From Polynucleobacter sp. Adler-ghost (lineage in GTDB: Bacteria > Pseudomonadota > Gammaproteobacteria > Burkholderiales > Burkholderiaceae), in assembly GCF_018688495.1 (NCBI RefSeq), contig NZ_CP061320.1:1832586-1896585 (forward strand): DNA of 64,000 bases, given 5' to 3'. This document shows, piece by piece, positions 19,882-26,884 of the stretch (its first letter is position 1; each line of letters starts with the position of its first letter). Position numbers and translations under genes: made by a program. The notes under the pieces were generated by a model that was not told the DNA's origin, did no database searches, and saw only the letters and a program-made list of their open reading frames with translations.

Positions 19882-20808
19882 ATGGACTTATACAGACTAA
19901 CTAAGAATAAGAAATTAGAGTTAATTGAAACTACTAAGTTCGATTTAGAAAAAGACATTCAATCTGTAATAGAAAACCATACCCAAGAACTTTTTAATCT
20001 TCAGTTTGTAAAAAGTGAATTCTCAATCAATGGATATCGTCTAGACACTCTCTGTTTCAATCAAGAAACAAATTCATTTGTAATTATCGAATATAAAAAC
20101 ACTAACTCGTATTCCGTAGTTGACCAAGGATTCACATATCTATCAACGATGTTGAATAATAAATCCGACTTTGTATTGGAATACAACGAAGTTACAGGAA
20201 CAAATTTAAAACGAGATCAAATTGACTGGTCTCAATCAAGAGTAATTTTTGTATCACCTTCATTTAGTCAATATCAAAAAGATAGTGTGAACTTTAAAGA
20301 CATCCCTTTTGAACTATGGGAAGTTAAAAAATATAGTGACGACTTAGTAGGTTTGAAACAACTCACAAGTAACTCACGTCAAAGTATGAAAGGTCTCGAA
20401 AAATCGAAAGACAAAGTATTGAGTGAAGTCGAAGTATTTGATGAAGATTCTGTATTTCAAAAAAGTTCAAAGAATGTTCAAAAATTATATGAAGAAATAA
20501 AAGAAAAAATGTCAACGTGGAATGATGTTTCTTTTAACTCAAAGAAAAATTATGTTTCAGTTCTAAGAGGTAACAAAGTTAAGATTTATCTAATTCCACA
20601 AAAAAATCAACTCAAATTTGATATGGTTAGAAGAATTGATTTCAAGGGAAATGTTCAATCTATACCAATCAAATTTACTCTTGATGATCCAAAGAATATT
20701 TTCAAGTTACTAGTCAATGAATATAAAGAAATTTATACACTTAGTATTGATGACAATAAAAACCTTGACTACATTCTTCTGTTGATGAAACAGAAATTTG
20801 ATTCTTAA
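19882..20808 (+). CDS. DUF5655-type protein with PD-(D/E)XK nuclease-like domain
   Basis: The 308-residue protein has an N-terminal restriction-endonuclease-like fold. D55 (YRLDTLCF), E70 and K72 (VIIEYKN) form a D-x14-E-x-K pattern, and a conserved QGFTYLSTMLNNKSDFVLEY follows. The C-terminal third (from about residue 205, SKNVQKLYEEIKEKM) matches the DUF5655 layout as I remember it. Such proteins are common in mobile and defence-related regions, but their substrate is unknown. The ATG at 19882 is chosen for its TTGGAAG ribosome site. It follows int by 59 bp. Confidence 0.8.
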   Translation: MDLYRLTKNKKLELIETTKFDLEKDIQSVIENHTQELFNLQFVKSEFSINGYRLDTLCFNQETNSFVIIEYKNTNSYSVVDQGFTYLSTMLNNKSDFVLEYNEVTGTNLKRDQIDWSQSRVIFVSPSFSQYQKDSVNFKDIPFELWEVKKYSDDLVGLKQLTSNSRQSMKGLEKSKDKVLSEVEVFDEDSVFQKSSKNVQKLYEEIKEKMSTWNDVSFNSKKNYVSVLRGNKVKIYLIPQKNQLKFDMVRRIDFKGNVQSIPIKFTLDDPKNIFKLLVNEYKEIYTLSIDDNKNLDYILLLMKQKFDS

Positions 20809-21065
20809 TCTCTATCTTTTTAGTTAATTTGATTCTTTATAAAAAAGTTCATTTCCACTCAAACTGAATATTTCTGAAATTTTATTTCTGGAGAGAATCA
20901 CGATTTTTTGAATTTTCCATTTTTATGAATTTTTAGGAAATCACTAAATTGAAAGAATTTAAGATTTTTGACTTTTCGTCAATTTTTCACTTTCGACAAA
21001 ACCATCAAAATTCACAAAAAAATCTCAAAATATTTTGGTTAATATCACAATGTGGAACGATTTAA
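20809..21065. other. Very AT-rich gene-free leader before the structured region
   Basis: About 257 bases of A/T tracts with no credible reading frame. Small inverted repeats are present: GAAAT-TTT-ATTTC (20876-20888) and TTGAC-TTTTC-GTCAA (20968-20982), the latter followed by TTTTT. This could be a weak terminator for the DUF5655 gene and hold the promoter of the next region. I could not fix a convincing -35/-10 pair. Confidence 0.4.
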
Positions 21066-21652
21066 GGTATCAACTTGTATAAATAGATATGTAACAAGTG
21101 ATTCCGACACAAACACCACAACCATTGACAAATGTAGGTATGGAGATGTGGGTCAATACATGATGAAGTAGTTACCAAAGACAGACTGGGTAAATTAAAT
21201 AATTACTGTCACGATGAGTAATGAATACTCAATTAGTTTGGATATCGTTCGTGTGGTACCAAACTGATACCGTTGGAAAGAAGATGTAAAGGAAAACGAC
21301 TAACCGTCCTCCCTGTTTAACAGGTTATCTACACGAATGTATCTGAGAGTCCTAGACACAGATGAACACTTTATCTCGGATAGGTAAAGTGTATCTTCAA
21401 ATCCTTCCACAGATACATTGGTACTAGATTGGTTCTCGTGGATGGATCCATATTTCTTATATTAATTAATTCAATGGATCCTTAATACGAGGAACGAGTA
21501 TTAAATGACGTAGTCATCCACTAGATTGTTCCATTGATGAACTTTCCTAGTTTCCACTATCAATCACCAGATTCCTTTCCATATAAATAACCATAAGAAC
21601 CTAGTATCCACTTACTTGTCGTTACCAGTATCGGGACATTGAAGTGAGTTCT
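21066..21652 (+). ncRNA. Candidate large structured non-coding RNA, about 590 nt
   Basis: No frame is open, yet the stretch holds many perfect helices that nest without conflict. Domain 1 is closed by GGTATC (21066-71)/GATACC (21266-71). It encloses 21073-78/21094-99, 21124-29/21152-57, 21215-20/21226-31 and 21235-41/21259-65. Next is 21312-16/21320-24. Domain 2 is the 10-bp stem 21336-45/21410-19 around the hairpin 21366-76/21382-92. Domain 3 is a three-way junction: 21438-44/21515-21 around 21445-51/21474-80 and 21482-88/21498-504. The last hairpin is 21596-600/21648-52. T-G wobbles within stems (21374-21384, 21245-21256) pair only on the plus strand, which supports this orientation. I recognise no known family. 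Confidence 0.6.
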
Positions 21653-21690
21653 AGTCTTAGTTTCTATCCCCAATTTACCAAAGGAACCAA

Positions 21691-21894
21691 ATGAACCAAT
21701 TCACTATTGAATCTACTCCACAAGTTCAATATCCGTTAAGACTTGATTACCAACTCCATAACAAGTTTCATTCCCTATCTAAACGAACCAAGATTCCCAT
21801 GTCTACCTTAGGAAGACTATCTATCACTATGTTCTTAGATGAGGTTGATAACAAAGGAATTACAACAGTATTAAATGAAATGGAGACGATATGA
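21691..21894 (+). CDS. Small ribbon-helix-helix DNA-binding protein
   Basis: The 67-residue protein has the ribbon-helix-helix layout: strand YPLRLDYQ, helix LHNKFHSLSKRTK, the turn IPMS, and helix TLGRLSITMFLDEV. This matches the Arc/CopG/MetJ superfamily. Such proteins repress transcription or control copy number, excision or plasmid partition. The ribosome site is AAAGGAACC before the ATG. Its stop overlaps the start of the next gene (ATGA), so the two are translationally coupled. It starts 39 bp after the structured region and may control it or be controlled by it. Confidence 0.72.
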   Translation: MNQFTIESTPQVQYPLRLDYQLHNKFHSLSKRTKIPMSTLGRLSITMFLDEVDNKGITTVLNEMETI

Positions 21895-22064
21895 CATCGA
21901 GAGAACTAGAACAACTGGAGAAGAAGTCTATCTACACGATGAGAGTAAGTTCAGACTTAAAGGATCAGGTCATTAATGGATACTTAAACGAACTGAATAA
22001 GGTGATTAAGATGAATGTGAAGAAGAAGAAAATCGTAGTGTTAGTTATAGAGGATCTAATTTAA
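21891..22064 (+). CDS. Tiny basic protein, possibly a second ribbon-helix-helix protein
   Basis: A 57-residue product beginning MTSRELEQLEKKS. Strand IYTMRVSS is followed by helix DLKDQVINGYLNELNKVIK and then a basic KKKK run and a hydrophobic end VVLVIEDLI. This is compatible with a ribbon-helix-helix protein, but weaker than for its upstream neighbour. It starts inside the preceding stop (ATGA). Its TAA stop overlaps the stop of the convergent leftward gene at TTAA (22061-22064). Partner or excisionase-like roles are possible; nothing in the sequence decides. Confidence 0.6.
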   Translation: MTSRELEQLEKKSIYTMRVSSDLKDQVINGYLNELNKVIKMNVKKKKIVVLVIEDLI

Positions 22065-22618
22065 CGACAGAGGTATTTTTTTATATTTACAAGAATTGGA
22101 TCTGTTTTAAACCCATCTGATGTGAACTTCTTAGGTTGGTCATCTAATATTACTTCTCTTCCAAACAAATTTTCTTCAGAAAAATAAGTATCAGACAAGA
22201 CCAGAAAAGTAGGTAGTTGACAATACATATGTCCACCAAGAAGTCTACTGTAGTAAGTTATATTGTTTTTGTATTGAGGAACGGAACTATTTACAAATAG
22301 TTGAAAATAAATATAGTCATACTTACTTTTTTTTATCATTGACTTAATTATATAAAAAGACCTTGTTTCTTTATTTCCAAGAAAATATAAATCTGGATTT
22401 CGAGAATTTTGATTACCACCTACACCATTGGATTTCAAAATTTCTCTATTAATTCTGTCTGTTTCTCTGTCAATTCTGTCGTTTTCCCTTTTGAGTTTAT
22501 CCATCTCTCGTTCAAATTCCATCTCATCAAGTCTATTCAAAATATCTTGGTTACTTACTTGTGAGTAAGATGAAGTGGAAACCAGTAATAAAATTGTGAG
22601 AAGTATTTTATTTAACAT
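22061..22618 (-). CDS. Secreted protein with charged coiled-coil segment, unknown function
   Basis: I do not recognise this 185-residue protein. It opens with a clear signal peptide (MLNKILLTILLLVSTSSYSQ, cut probably before or after the Gln). Residues about 22-62 form a highly charged helix rich in Arg, Glu and Asp with repeated DRI/DRE units, likely a coiled coil. The remainder looks globular, with Cys in GGHMYCQL and near the C-terminus (KKYLCR). It is the last gene of a five-gene leftward operon, 19 bp after the lipoprotein gene. Confidence 0.7.
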   Translation of the reverse strand: MLNKILLTILLLVSTSSYSQVSNQDILNRLDEMEFEREMDKLKRENDRIDRETDRINREILKSNGVGGNQNSRNPDLYFLGNKETRSFYIIKSMIKKSKYDYIYFQLFVNSSVPQYKNNITYYSRLLGGHMYCQLPTFLVLSDTYFSEENLFGREVILDDQPKKFTSDGFKTDPILVNIKKYLCR

Positions 22619-22637
22619 TGAAATATAAATGAATTAA

Positions 22638-23051
22638 CTAATTATCAATGATTGACTTAGAAACTAAGTCGAACTTCTCACCTTTTGAATCACTACAGAC
22701 ACCAATCGACTTCGTATCGTCATATGTAAACTCACACGTGAGTTTGTCACCACTACTAGAAAACAATATAGAACGACCTGAGTTTCCAGAGATATAGACT
22801 TGTGTTGTTCCGTATGAGTATTTCTTACCGAAATTCTGAACATTTCCATAACCAACACTACTGTTAGTTACATAGTTCCCTTTATATAAAGAACCATTGT
22901 GGACAACTTCCATTGTTTTACCCAATGTATTGAACGTCATGACATCTCTATTATTGTTCTTATCAATGAGATACAGAGTTCCTGTCGTAGAACAACCTGT
23001 CATTAAGATTACTAATGTAAAGATGGATAGGTTTTTAGTTAGATTCTTCAT
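22638..23051 (-). CDS. Predicted lipoprotein, unknown function
   Basis: The 137-residue product has a type II signal peptide with the lipobox LMTGC, so Cys20 should be lipidated. The mature part is beta-rich (YKGNYVTNSSVGYGN, GTTQVYISGNSG) with two more Cys (KLTCEF, GVCSD) that could pair in the periplasm. No family is recognisable. Its ATG shares one base with the stop of the upstream 78-residue gene (TAATG type), so translation is coupled. An envelope location is the only safe statement. Confidence 0.72.
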   Translation of the reverse strand: MKNLTKNLSIFTLVILMTGCSTTGTLYLIDKNNNRDVMTFNTLGKTMEVVHNGSLYKGNYVTNSSVGYGNVQNFGKKYSYGTTQVYISGNSGRSILFSSSGDKLTCEFTYDDTKSIGVCSDSKGEKFDLVSKSIIDN

Positions 23052-23287
23052 TATTTTGAATTGTAGAGGTAGATAAATGTTGAGATGATTACTATCGAAA
23101 TTACCGAAGTTACTATGATGTAGAGATTTCGTTTTCTTTCTCTTTCATACTCTCTTAGATTTGATTCTCGAATTTTATCTACATTCTGTTCCCAAAATTG
23201 TTCATGTTCTTGAACACCCTTGTTAAGACTGTCAATAACACCTTCCATCAACCCTTTGAATTCGTCATCTCTTTTTGGATACTTCAT
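23051..23287 (-). CDS. Small tail-anchored membrane protein, unknown function
   Basis: A 78-residue protein: a charged soluble N-terminus (residues 1-53, predicted helical, with EQNVDKIRESNLREYERERK) followed by one hydrophobic segment, YIIVTSVISIVIISTFIYLY, ending four residues before the C-terminus. It would therefore be inserted tail-first in the inner membrane. It overlaps the genes on both sides by a few bases, so the operon is translationally coupled throughout. Confidence 0.65.
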   Translation of the reverse strand: MKYPKRDDEFKGLMEGVIDSLNKGVQEHEQFWEQNVDKIRESNLREYERERKRNLYIIVTSVISIVIISTFIYLYNSK

Positions 23288-23478
23288 TTACTTCTCCTAT
23301 TCCTCAACTCATCTTCTACCGAGTTCTCAAACTCTTTCTGTCGTTTCTCTTGTTCTTTGAGATTGTGAATCACTTCTTTACCTGTGATGACATCTTTGGA
23401 CGATAGGAGGTCATCTAAGGTCTTTTTTGGAGGTTTGGTTTCTCTTGTAAAACTCAATGAATTAATTTCCCGAATCAA
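23284..23478 (-). CDS. Small charged soluble protein, unknown function
   Basis: A 64-residue, strongly hydrophilic product with a helical stretch (KEVIHNLKEQEKRQKEFENS) and no membrane segment or signal. It starts 17 bases inside the end of the nuclease-like gene and overlaps the next start by four bases. The reading frame is supported mainly by this tight coupling. It could be an adaptor or immunity-type partner for a neighbour, but nothing proves that. Confidence 0.55.
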   Translation of the reverse strand: MIREINSLSFTRETKPPKKTLDDLLSSKDVITGKEVIHNLKEQEKRQKEFENSVEDELRNRRSK

Positions 23479-24223
23479 CTACAAATTTAATTTCGTCTTC
23501 TGTAGGTAAGTCACCTCTAAAGTTAACAGTAATTAATTCTGAGATATAAGAACTTGAGGTTAAGGGGTCGAAATCATTATTCCATTCATACGACTTACCA
23601 AACATCCTTTTAATCAGAGGTGGTGTTGTCTGAACAAATGAACCAATGAGATTTCCTGTACCCTTTGACTGAATCGTAGAAACAGATGGAAACTTTTTTG
23701 TTAGAAGTTCATACATCTTTTCTGAATCAAATCTTTTTGGATATATTTTTGAACCGATGTATATAACCCATACAGATGGTAATCCCAACTTTATAGTTAG
23801 AATTCTTTCCCTCATTGTTTCAATATGAAAGTTACGTTTGATATTAGTTAAGTCATACTCTGGGAGTTTATGAAATTTACTTATCTCATCAAGAACAATA
23901 AGTTCATAACATCCATTTTGTTCAAGAAGTTCTTTCTGTAGTTGTTCTTTGGTTAATGGGGATTGGATCGACCACATAATTCCAACATCAAACTTACCGT
24001 TATGACTGAAGTCTTCTTTACTTCTTGGGGAGAACTTAAACTCACATCTCTTAACTTGATAAGGACTTTTTCTCATATCCAAGACTAAACAGTCTGGACT
24101 AGGATCAATTTTTCCATTCTGATCCAGTACTGGACCAATATATGACATCCCCAATAACTCTTTACCGAATTCTGTTGAAAAGAGTTGTCTTAATGACATT
24201 TCATCTATGGGTTTGAAGTTCAT
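23462..24223 (-). CDS. Unrecognised protein with a PD-(D/E)XK-like motif
   Basis: The 253-residue soluble protein contains SPDCLVLD followed by KRCEFKF. D44 and E61-x-K63 give the D-x(16)-E-x-K spacing of PD-(D/E)XK nucleases, and a KFDVGIMWSI strand follows. I know no family that matches overall. It is the first gene of the five-gene leftward operon ending at 22061, with a terminator of the previous operon just upstream (24295-24318), so its own promoter should lie at 24224-24290. A nuclease or effector role is inference from a short motif. Confidence 0.6.
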   Translation of the reverse strand: MNFKPIDEMSLRQLFSTEFGKELLGMSYIGPVLDQNGKIDPSPDCLVLDMRKSPYQVKRCEFKFSPRSKEDFSHNGKFDVGIMWSIQSPLTKEQLQKELLEQNGCYELIVLDEISKFHKLPEYDLTNIKRNFHIETMRERILTIKLGLPSVWVIYIGSKIYPKRFDSEKMYELLTKKFPSVSTIQSKGTGNLIGSFVQTTPPLIKRMFGKSYEWNNDFDPLTSSSYISELITVNFRGDLPTEDEIKFVVDSGN

Positions 24224-24294
24224 GATTACCTTATAAAAACTATCATTTATCCTTCAATTTACCATCAAAATATGGGTTCAGAAAACAATAAAAA

Positions 24295-24318
24295 AGACCC
24301 TCGTTTTATTGAGGGTCT
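24295..24318 (-). terminator. Terminator of the second leftward island operon
   Basis: Perfect 8-bp stem AGACCCTC (24295-24302) / GAGGGTCT (24311-24318) with an 8-base loop. On the minus strand it is followed by TTTTTATTG. It lies 55 bp past the stop of the gene at 24373, separating the two leftward operons. Confidence 0.85.
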
Positions 24319-24372
24319 GGTGATGATTTAAGGATGAATTGTTAGAGTTCAAGAATCAGTTGTTTACCGAAT

Positions 24373-24900
24373 TTATTTGTTAAACCTAATTGTCGAAAAG
24401 TTTACCTTTAATAGACTATCTCTGTTGTAATTTTCATAGGAGTCAATGATTGGGTAATTACCATCTCGAAAACTCTTTTCAATCTTCTCCAATAATTCAT
24501 CATCAAACTGTAGACCAATCTCCATTTTCCCAAAATTATGATAACTATTCTGAAAATTTGTAAATGAATCTTCATACATATCAATACTGATGTAACCTGA
24601 TTGAAGGTCAAAATCACCTCTTATACGAGGTTCTTTACGAAGAATATGTCTTAGTAATGACTGGGTTTTTCTGTATACCAATAAATTGTATGACCGGGAT
24701 TCGAGATGTGAAATTAACAATGGGAATTTTTCACGATGATGTGAATTAATTGAGTAAATTTCATGAACTCCAAAATTAATTCTTGTCGAAAGACCCAAAT
24801 TCCACCAAGTTTTCTTACGAGTGTAGGACTCGAAAATACTCAAACCATCAGTTCTTCCACTTGATAAATCTTTCTTAAAGGTAAGAATAGTCATGTTCAT
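24373..24900 (-). CDS. Hypothetical protein, last gene of the second island operon
   Basis: An unrecognised 175-residue soluble protein. It begins MNMTILTFKKDLSSGRTDGL and has alternating strands with aromatic residues (RKKTWWNLGLSTRINFG). The second half carries SGYISIDMYEDSFTNFQNSY and an acidic FDDELLEKIEKSF helix. There is no signal peptide, membrane segment or Cys pair. It lies 19 bp after the 149-residue gene and 55 bp before the operon terminator. It may be an immunity-like or structural partner of its neighbours; no motif decides. Confidence 0.6.
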   Translation of the reverse strand: MNMTILTFKKDLSSGRTDGLSIFESYTRKKTWWNLGLSTRINFGVHEIYSINSHHREKFPLLISHLESRSYNLLVYRKTQSLLRHILRKEPRIRGDFDLQSGYISIDMYEDSFTNFQNSYHNFGKMEIGLQFDDELLEKIEKSFRDGNYPIIDSYENYNRDSLLKVNFSTIRFNK

Positions 24901-24919
24901 TTAATTATTTTTATATGAA

Positions 24920-25369
24920 TTACGAACGAACTCCAATCAAAAAGGTTCCATTTTGAAATACCAAAGGTTGACCATTTGACAACTCTTTAAATTTATCTAC
25001 ACTAAACATAGGGGTAGTAAATTCAATGGATATCTGTTTTGAACTCAGTGAAATCATGTAGAGGTAGTTAAATTTTTCTTTGTCTACAACTATCCTGACA
25101 TTAATTTGTCTTTTAGGATCATCTCGGTAATAGTAGATATGAGTATCACCCCTCTTAATATCTAATTCGTTGTCGTAAACCGAAACCAATGAAAATGAGT
25201 TTTTTAAACCTAACTCACAAGGGAATCCACCCGACATGACAGAATTTGAAAATTCTAGTTCCGTTAAACTGACACGTCCTGAATCATTTATTCCATTAGA
25301 AAAACTAAATTTTCTAAAAATTGGATCCCATGAATTCTCGTATTCAATTTTTTTTCCAAAGATACTCAT
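24920..25369 (-). CDS. Hypothetical beta-rich protein
   Basis: An unrecognised 149-residue protein beginning MSIFGKKIEYENSWDPIF. It is made mostly of predicted strands (RQINVRIVVDKEKFNYLYM, KQISIEFTTPMFS) with no signal peptide or membrane segment. Its start overlaps the stop of the secreted protein gene upstream by four bases (ATGA), so the pair is translationally coupled. Confidence 0.6.
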   Translation of the reverse strand: MSIFGKKIEYENSWDPIFRKFSFSNGINDSGRVSLTELEFSNSVMSGGFPCELGLKNSFSLVSVYDNELDIKRGDTHIYYYRDDPKRQINVRIVVDKEKFNYLYMISLSSKQISIEFTTPMFSVDKFKELSNGQPLVFQNGTFLIGVRS

Positions 25370-25935
25370 TTCTTTTTACCCTTCTCAGTAATAAACCCAT
25401 TATTCATATACCAGAAGTAATTAAACATATCATCTTGACCATTTTTGTCGGTTACTTGTGTTGGTATATCCCTAACTGATACTTGTTTATATGTATTACC
25501 TACCAACTTATATTCCACATTTCTGTATTGATATCCCATCCGTTCATAAACTATCAATGTATTTGATTTACTCGGAACAGGGAAAAATATAAATCCACCA
25601 AAGATATCAACCAGTCTTCTCCATGTTTTACCGTTGTATTGAAGAACTGTAGTATTTTTTCCTCCCGTACCACCTATCCCACCAGAGACCTCTTGAATGA
25701 TTACTTCAGTTGAATCTTTGGATGTTAAGTGGATTTGACTCCACCTAACTGTAAAAGTGTCAGAGTTATCTTTTGTCCAATCCTTGTAAACCTTACTTTC
25801 CCTAATTTCTTTTGGAAGTTCATTGTTTGTCCACTTGATGTTTGATGGTGAAAGATAAAAGTCAAAATCTTGAATCTCAGAACCTTGAACGAAACTAGAA
25901 AAAAATACTAAGACCACAAGAAGTAGTTTTTTCAT
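25366..25935 (-). CDS. Secreted hypothetical protein
   Basis: This 189-residue product carries a signal peptide (MKKLLLVVLVFFSSFVQG, cut near residue 18). The mature domain has strands such as DTFTVRWSQIHLTS and STEVIIQEVSGGIGGTGG, and later YNGKTWRRLVDIFGGFIFF, suggesting a periplasmic beta-structured domain. No family is recognised. It shares one base with the stop of the upstream gene (TGATG) and overlaps the next by four, so it is the coupled middle of a four-gene operon. Confidence 0.65.
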   Translation of the reverse strand: MKKLLLVVLVFFSSFVQGSEIQDFDFYLSPSNIKWTNNELPKEIRESKVYKDWTKDNSDTFTVRWSQIHLTSKDSTEVIIQEVSGGIGGTGGKNTTVLQYNGKTWRRLVDIFGGFIFFPVPSKSNTLIVYERMGYQYRNVEYKLVGNTYKQVSVRDIPTQVTDKNGQDDMFNYFWYMNNGFITEKGKKK

Positions 25936-26435
25936 CAGAAAAGATCCCCACTTTTTCTCAGATTTCTAAATGTCCTTAATAACCCCTCAAGAAACTCTTC
26001 ACCTTTATTCTTTACCTCTTGATTCCTAACTCTCTTTTCGTTTGAATACTGACAAACATCAAATTTATTTCTTAAGTTAGATTCAATATTTAATTGGTAT
26101 TCACGTAATATTGTCTTGAATTCTAAAATGAATTTTTTACTACTTTGACTATCAATATTCTGTTCGTAGGTAAATCTCTCGAACTCATTAATTAAAACTA
26201 GAACTTGTTCTTCAATAAATTTTGATTGATTCTTTACATAATCTAGTTGTTCTAATATACCAACTCTATATCCACCATCGAACAATGAAATGACTTGATC
26301 CGTTGATAAGTTATGGTCTTCATAGGAGTGTGTTGTGACAGGAACAAGGTCATTCACATAGACCAATCTCTTATTGTCATAGTCAATTTCCTCATTACTA
26401 GTAACTTTGGTACTGAATAGGTTAACTTTTCTCAT
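25935..26435 (-). CDS. Hypothetical helical protein, first gene of the second island operon
   Basis: An unrecognised 166-residue protein, mainly helical after residue 45 (QVISLFDGGYRVGILEQLDY, KFILEFKTILREYQLNIESN), with a basic C-terminus (LLRTFRNLRKSGDLF). There is no signal peptide. It is divergent from the lipoprotein gene at 26477, with 41 bp between starts, so a shared promoter region lies in 26436-26476. Confidence 0.6.
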   Translation of the reverse strand: MRKVNLFSTKVTSNEEIDYDNKRLVYVNDLVPVTTHSYEDHNLSTDQVISLFDGGYRVGILEQLDYVKNQSKFIEEQVLVLINEFERFTYEQNIDSQSSKKFILEFKTILREYQLNIESNLRNKFDVCQYSNEKRVRNQEVKNKGEEFLEGLLRTFRNLRKSGDLF

Positions 26436-26476
26436 ATTTTGTGACCATTTTTTTCTTCTATGATAGTCTGATAATT

Positions 26477-26884
26477 ATGAAAAATACTACCATTTCGTTA
26501 CTACTCGGACTACTGGTTTCTACTGTGTTTCTTACATCTTGTGGAAAAAGTGATGACGACTCCTTCATACTCTCATGTGAGGGAGAAACAAAATGGGTTG
26601 GTAATGTGATGGGTAAAGATACGACAGGTATTACACCTGAGAAATTGACCTTTAAATTCGTAAATGGTCAACTACCAGATTACCAGTGTCAACCATTCTC
26701 AAAGGAATATATTACTTGTGTAAAAAAGGTTGATGAAATAAATGAAAGTTTTCTTGAGACCCTCTATTTTGAAAGATTGACTGGATTTGGAAAATCTCAA
26801 TCTACAAAATTAGATAAATTATCTAACTCAACAGTTTCAAAACAATTTATTGGTAACTGTAAAAAAGAAACTAATAAATTTTAA
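26477..26884 (+). CDS. Predicted lipoprotein, unknown function
   Basis: A 135-residue product with a lipoprotein signal: basic MKNTT, a hydrophobic run, then lipobox FLTSC with Cys22 and an aspartate-rich start of the mature part (GKSDDDSF). Further Cys residues (LSCEG, YQCQP, YITCVK, GNCKK) could form two disulfides. The frame is open to 26441, but starting at 26477 gives the correct signal peptide. Its TAA stop overlaps the stop of the convergent serine recombinase at TTAA. It is probably cargo on the element. Confidence 0.68.
   Translation: MKNTTISLLLGLLVSTVFLTSCGKSDDDSFILSCEGETKWVGNVMGKDTTGITPEKLTFKFVNGQLPDYQCQPFSKEYITCVKKVDEINESFLETLYFERLTGFGKSQSTKLDKLSNSTVSKQFIGNCKKETNKF

Noticed and set aside
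21066..21652. Group II or group I intron
   Set aside because: No reverse transcriptase or homing endonuclease frame, no GTGYG-like 5' end and no domain V-like hairpin were seen, and the region does not interrupt a gene.
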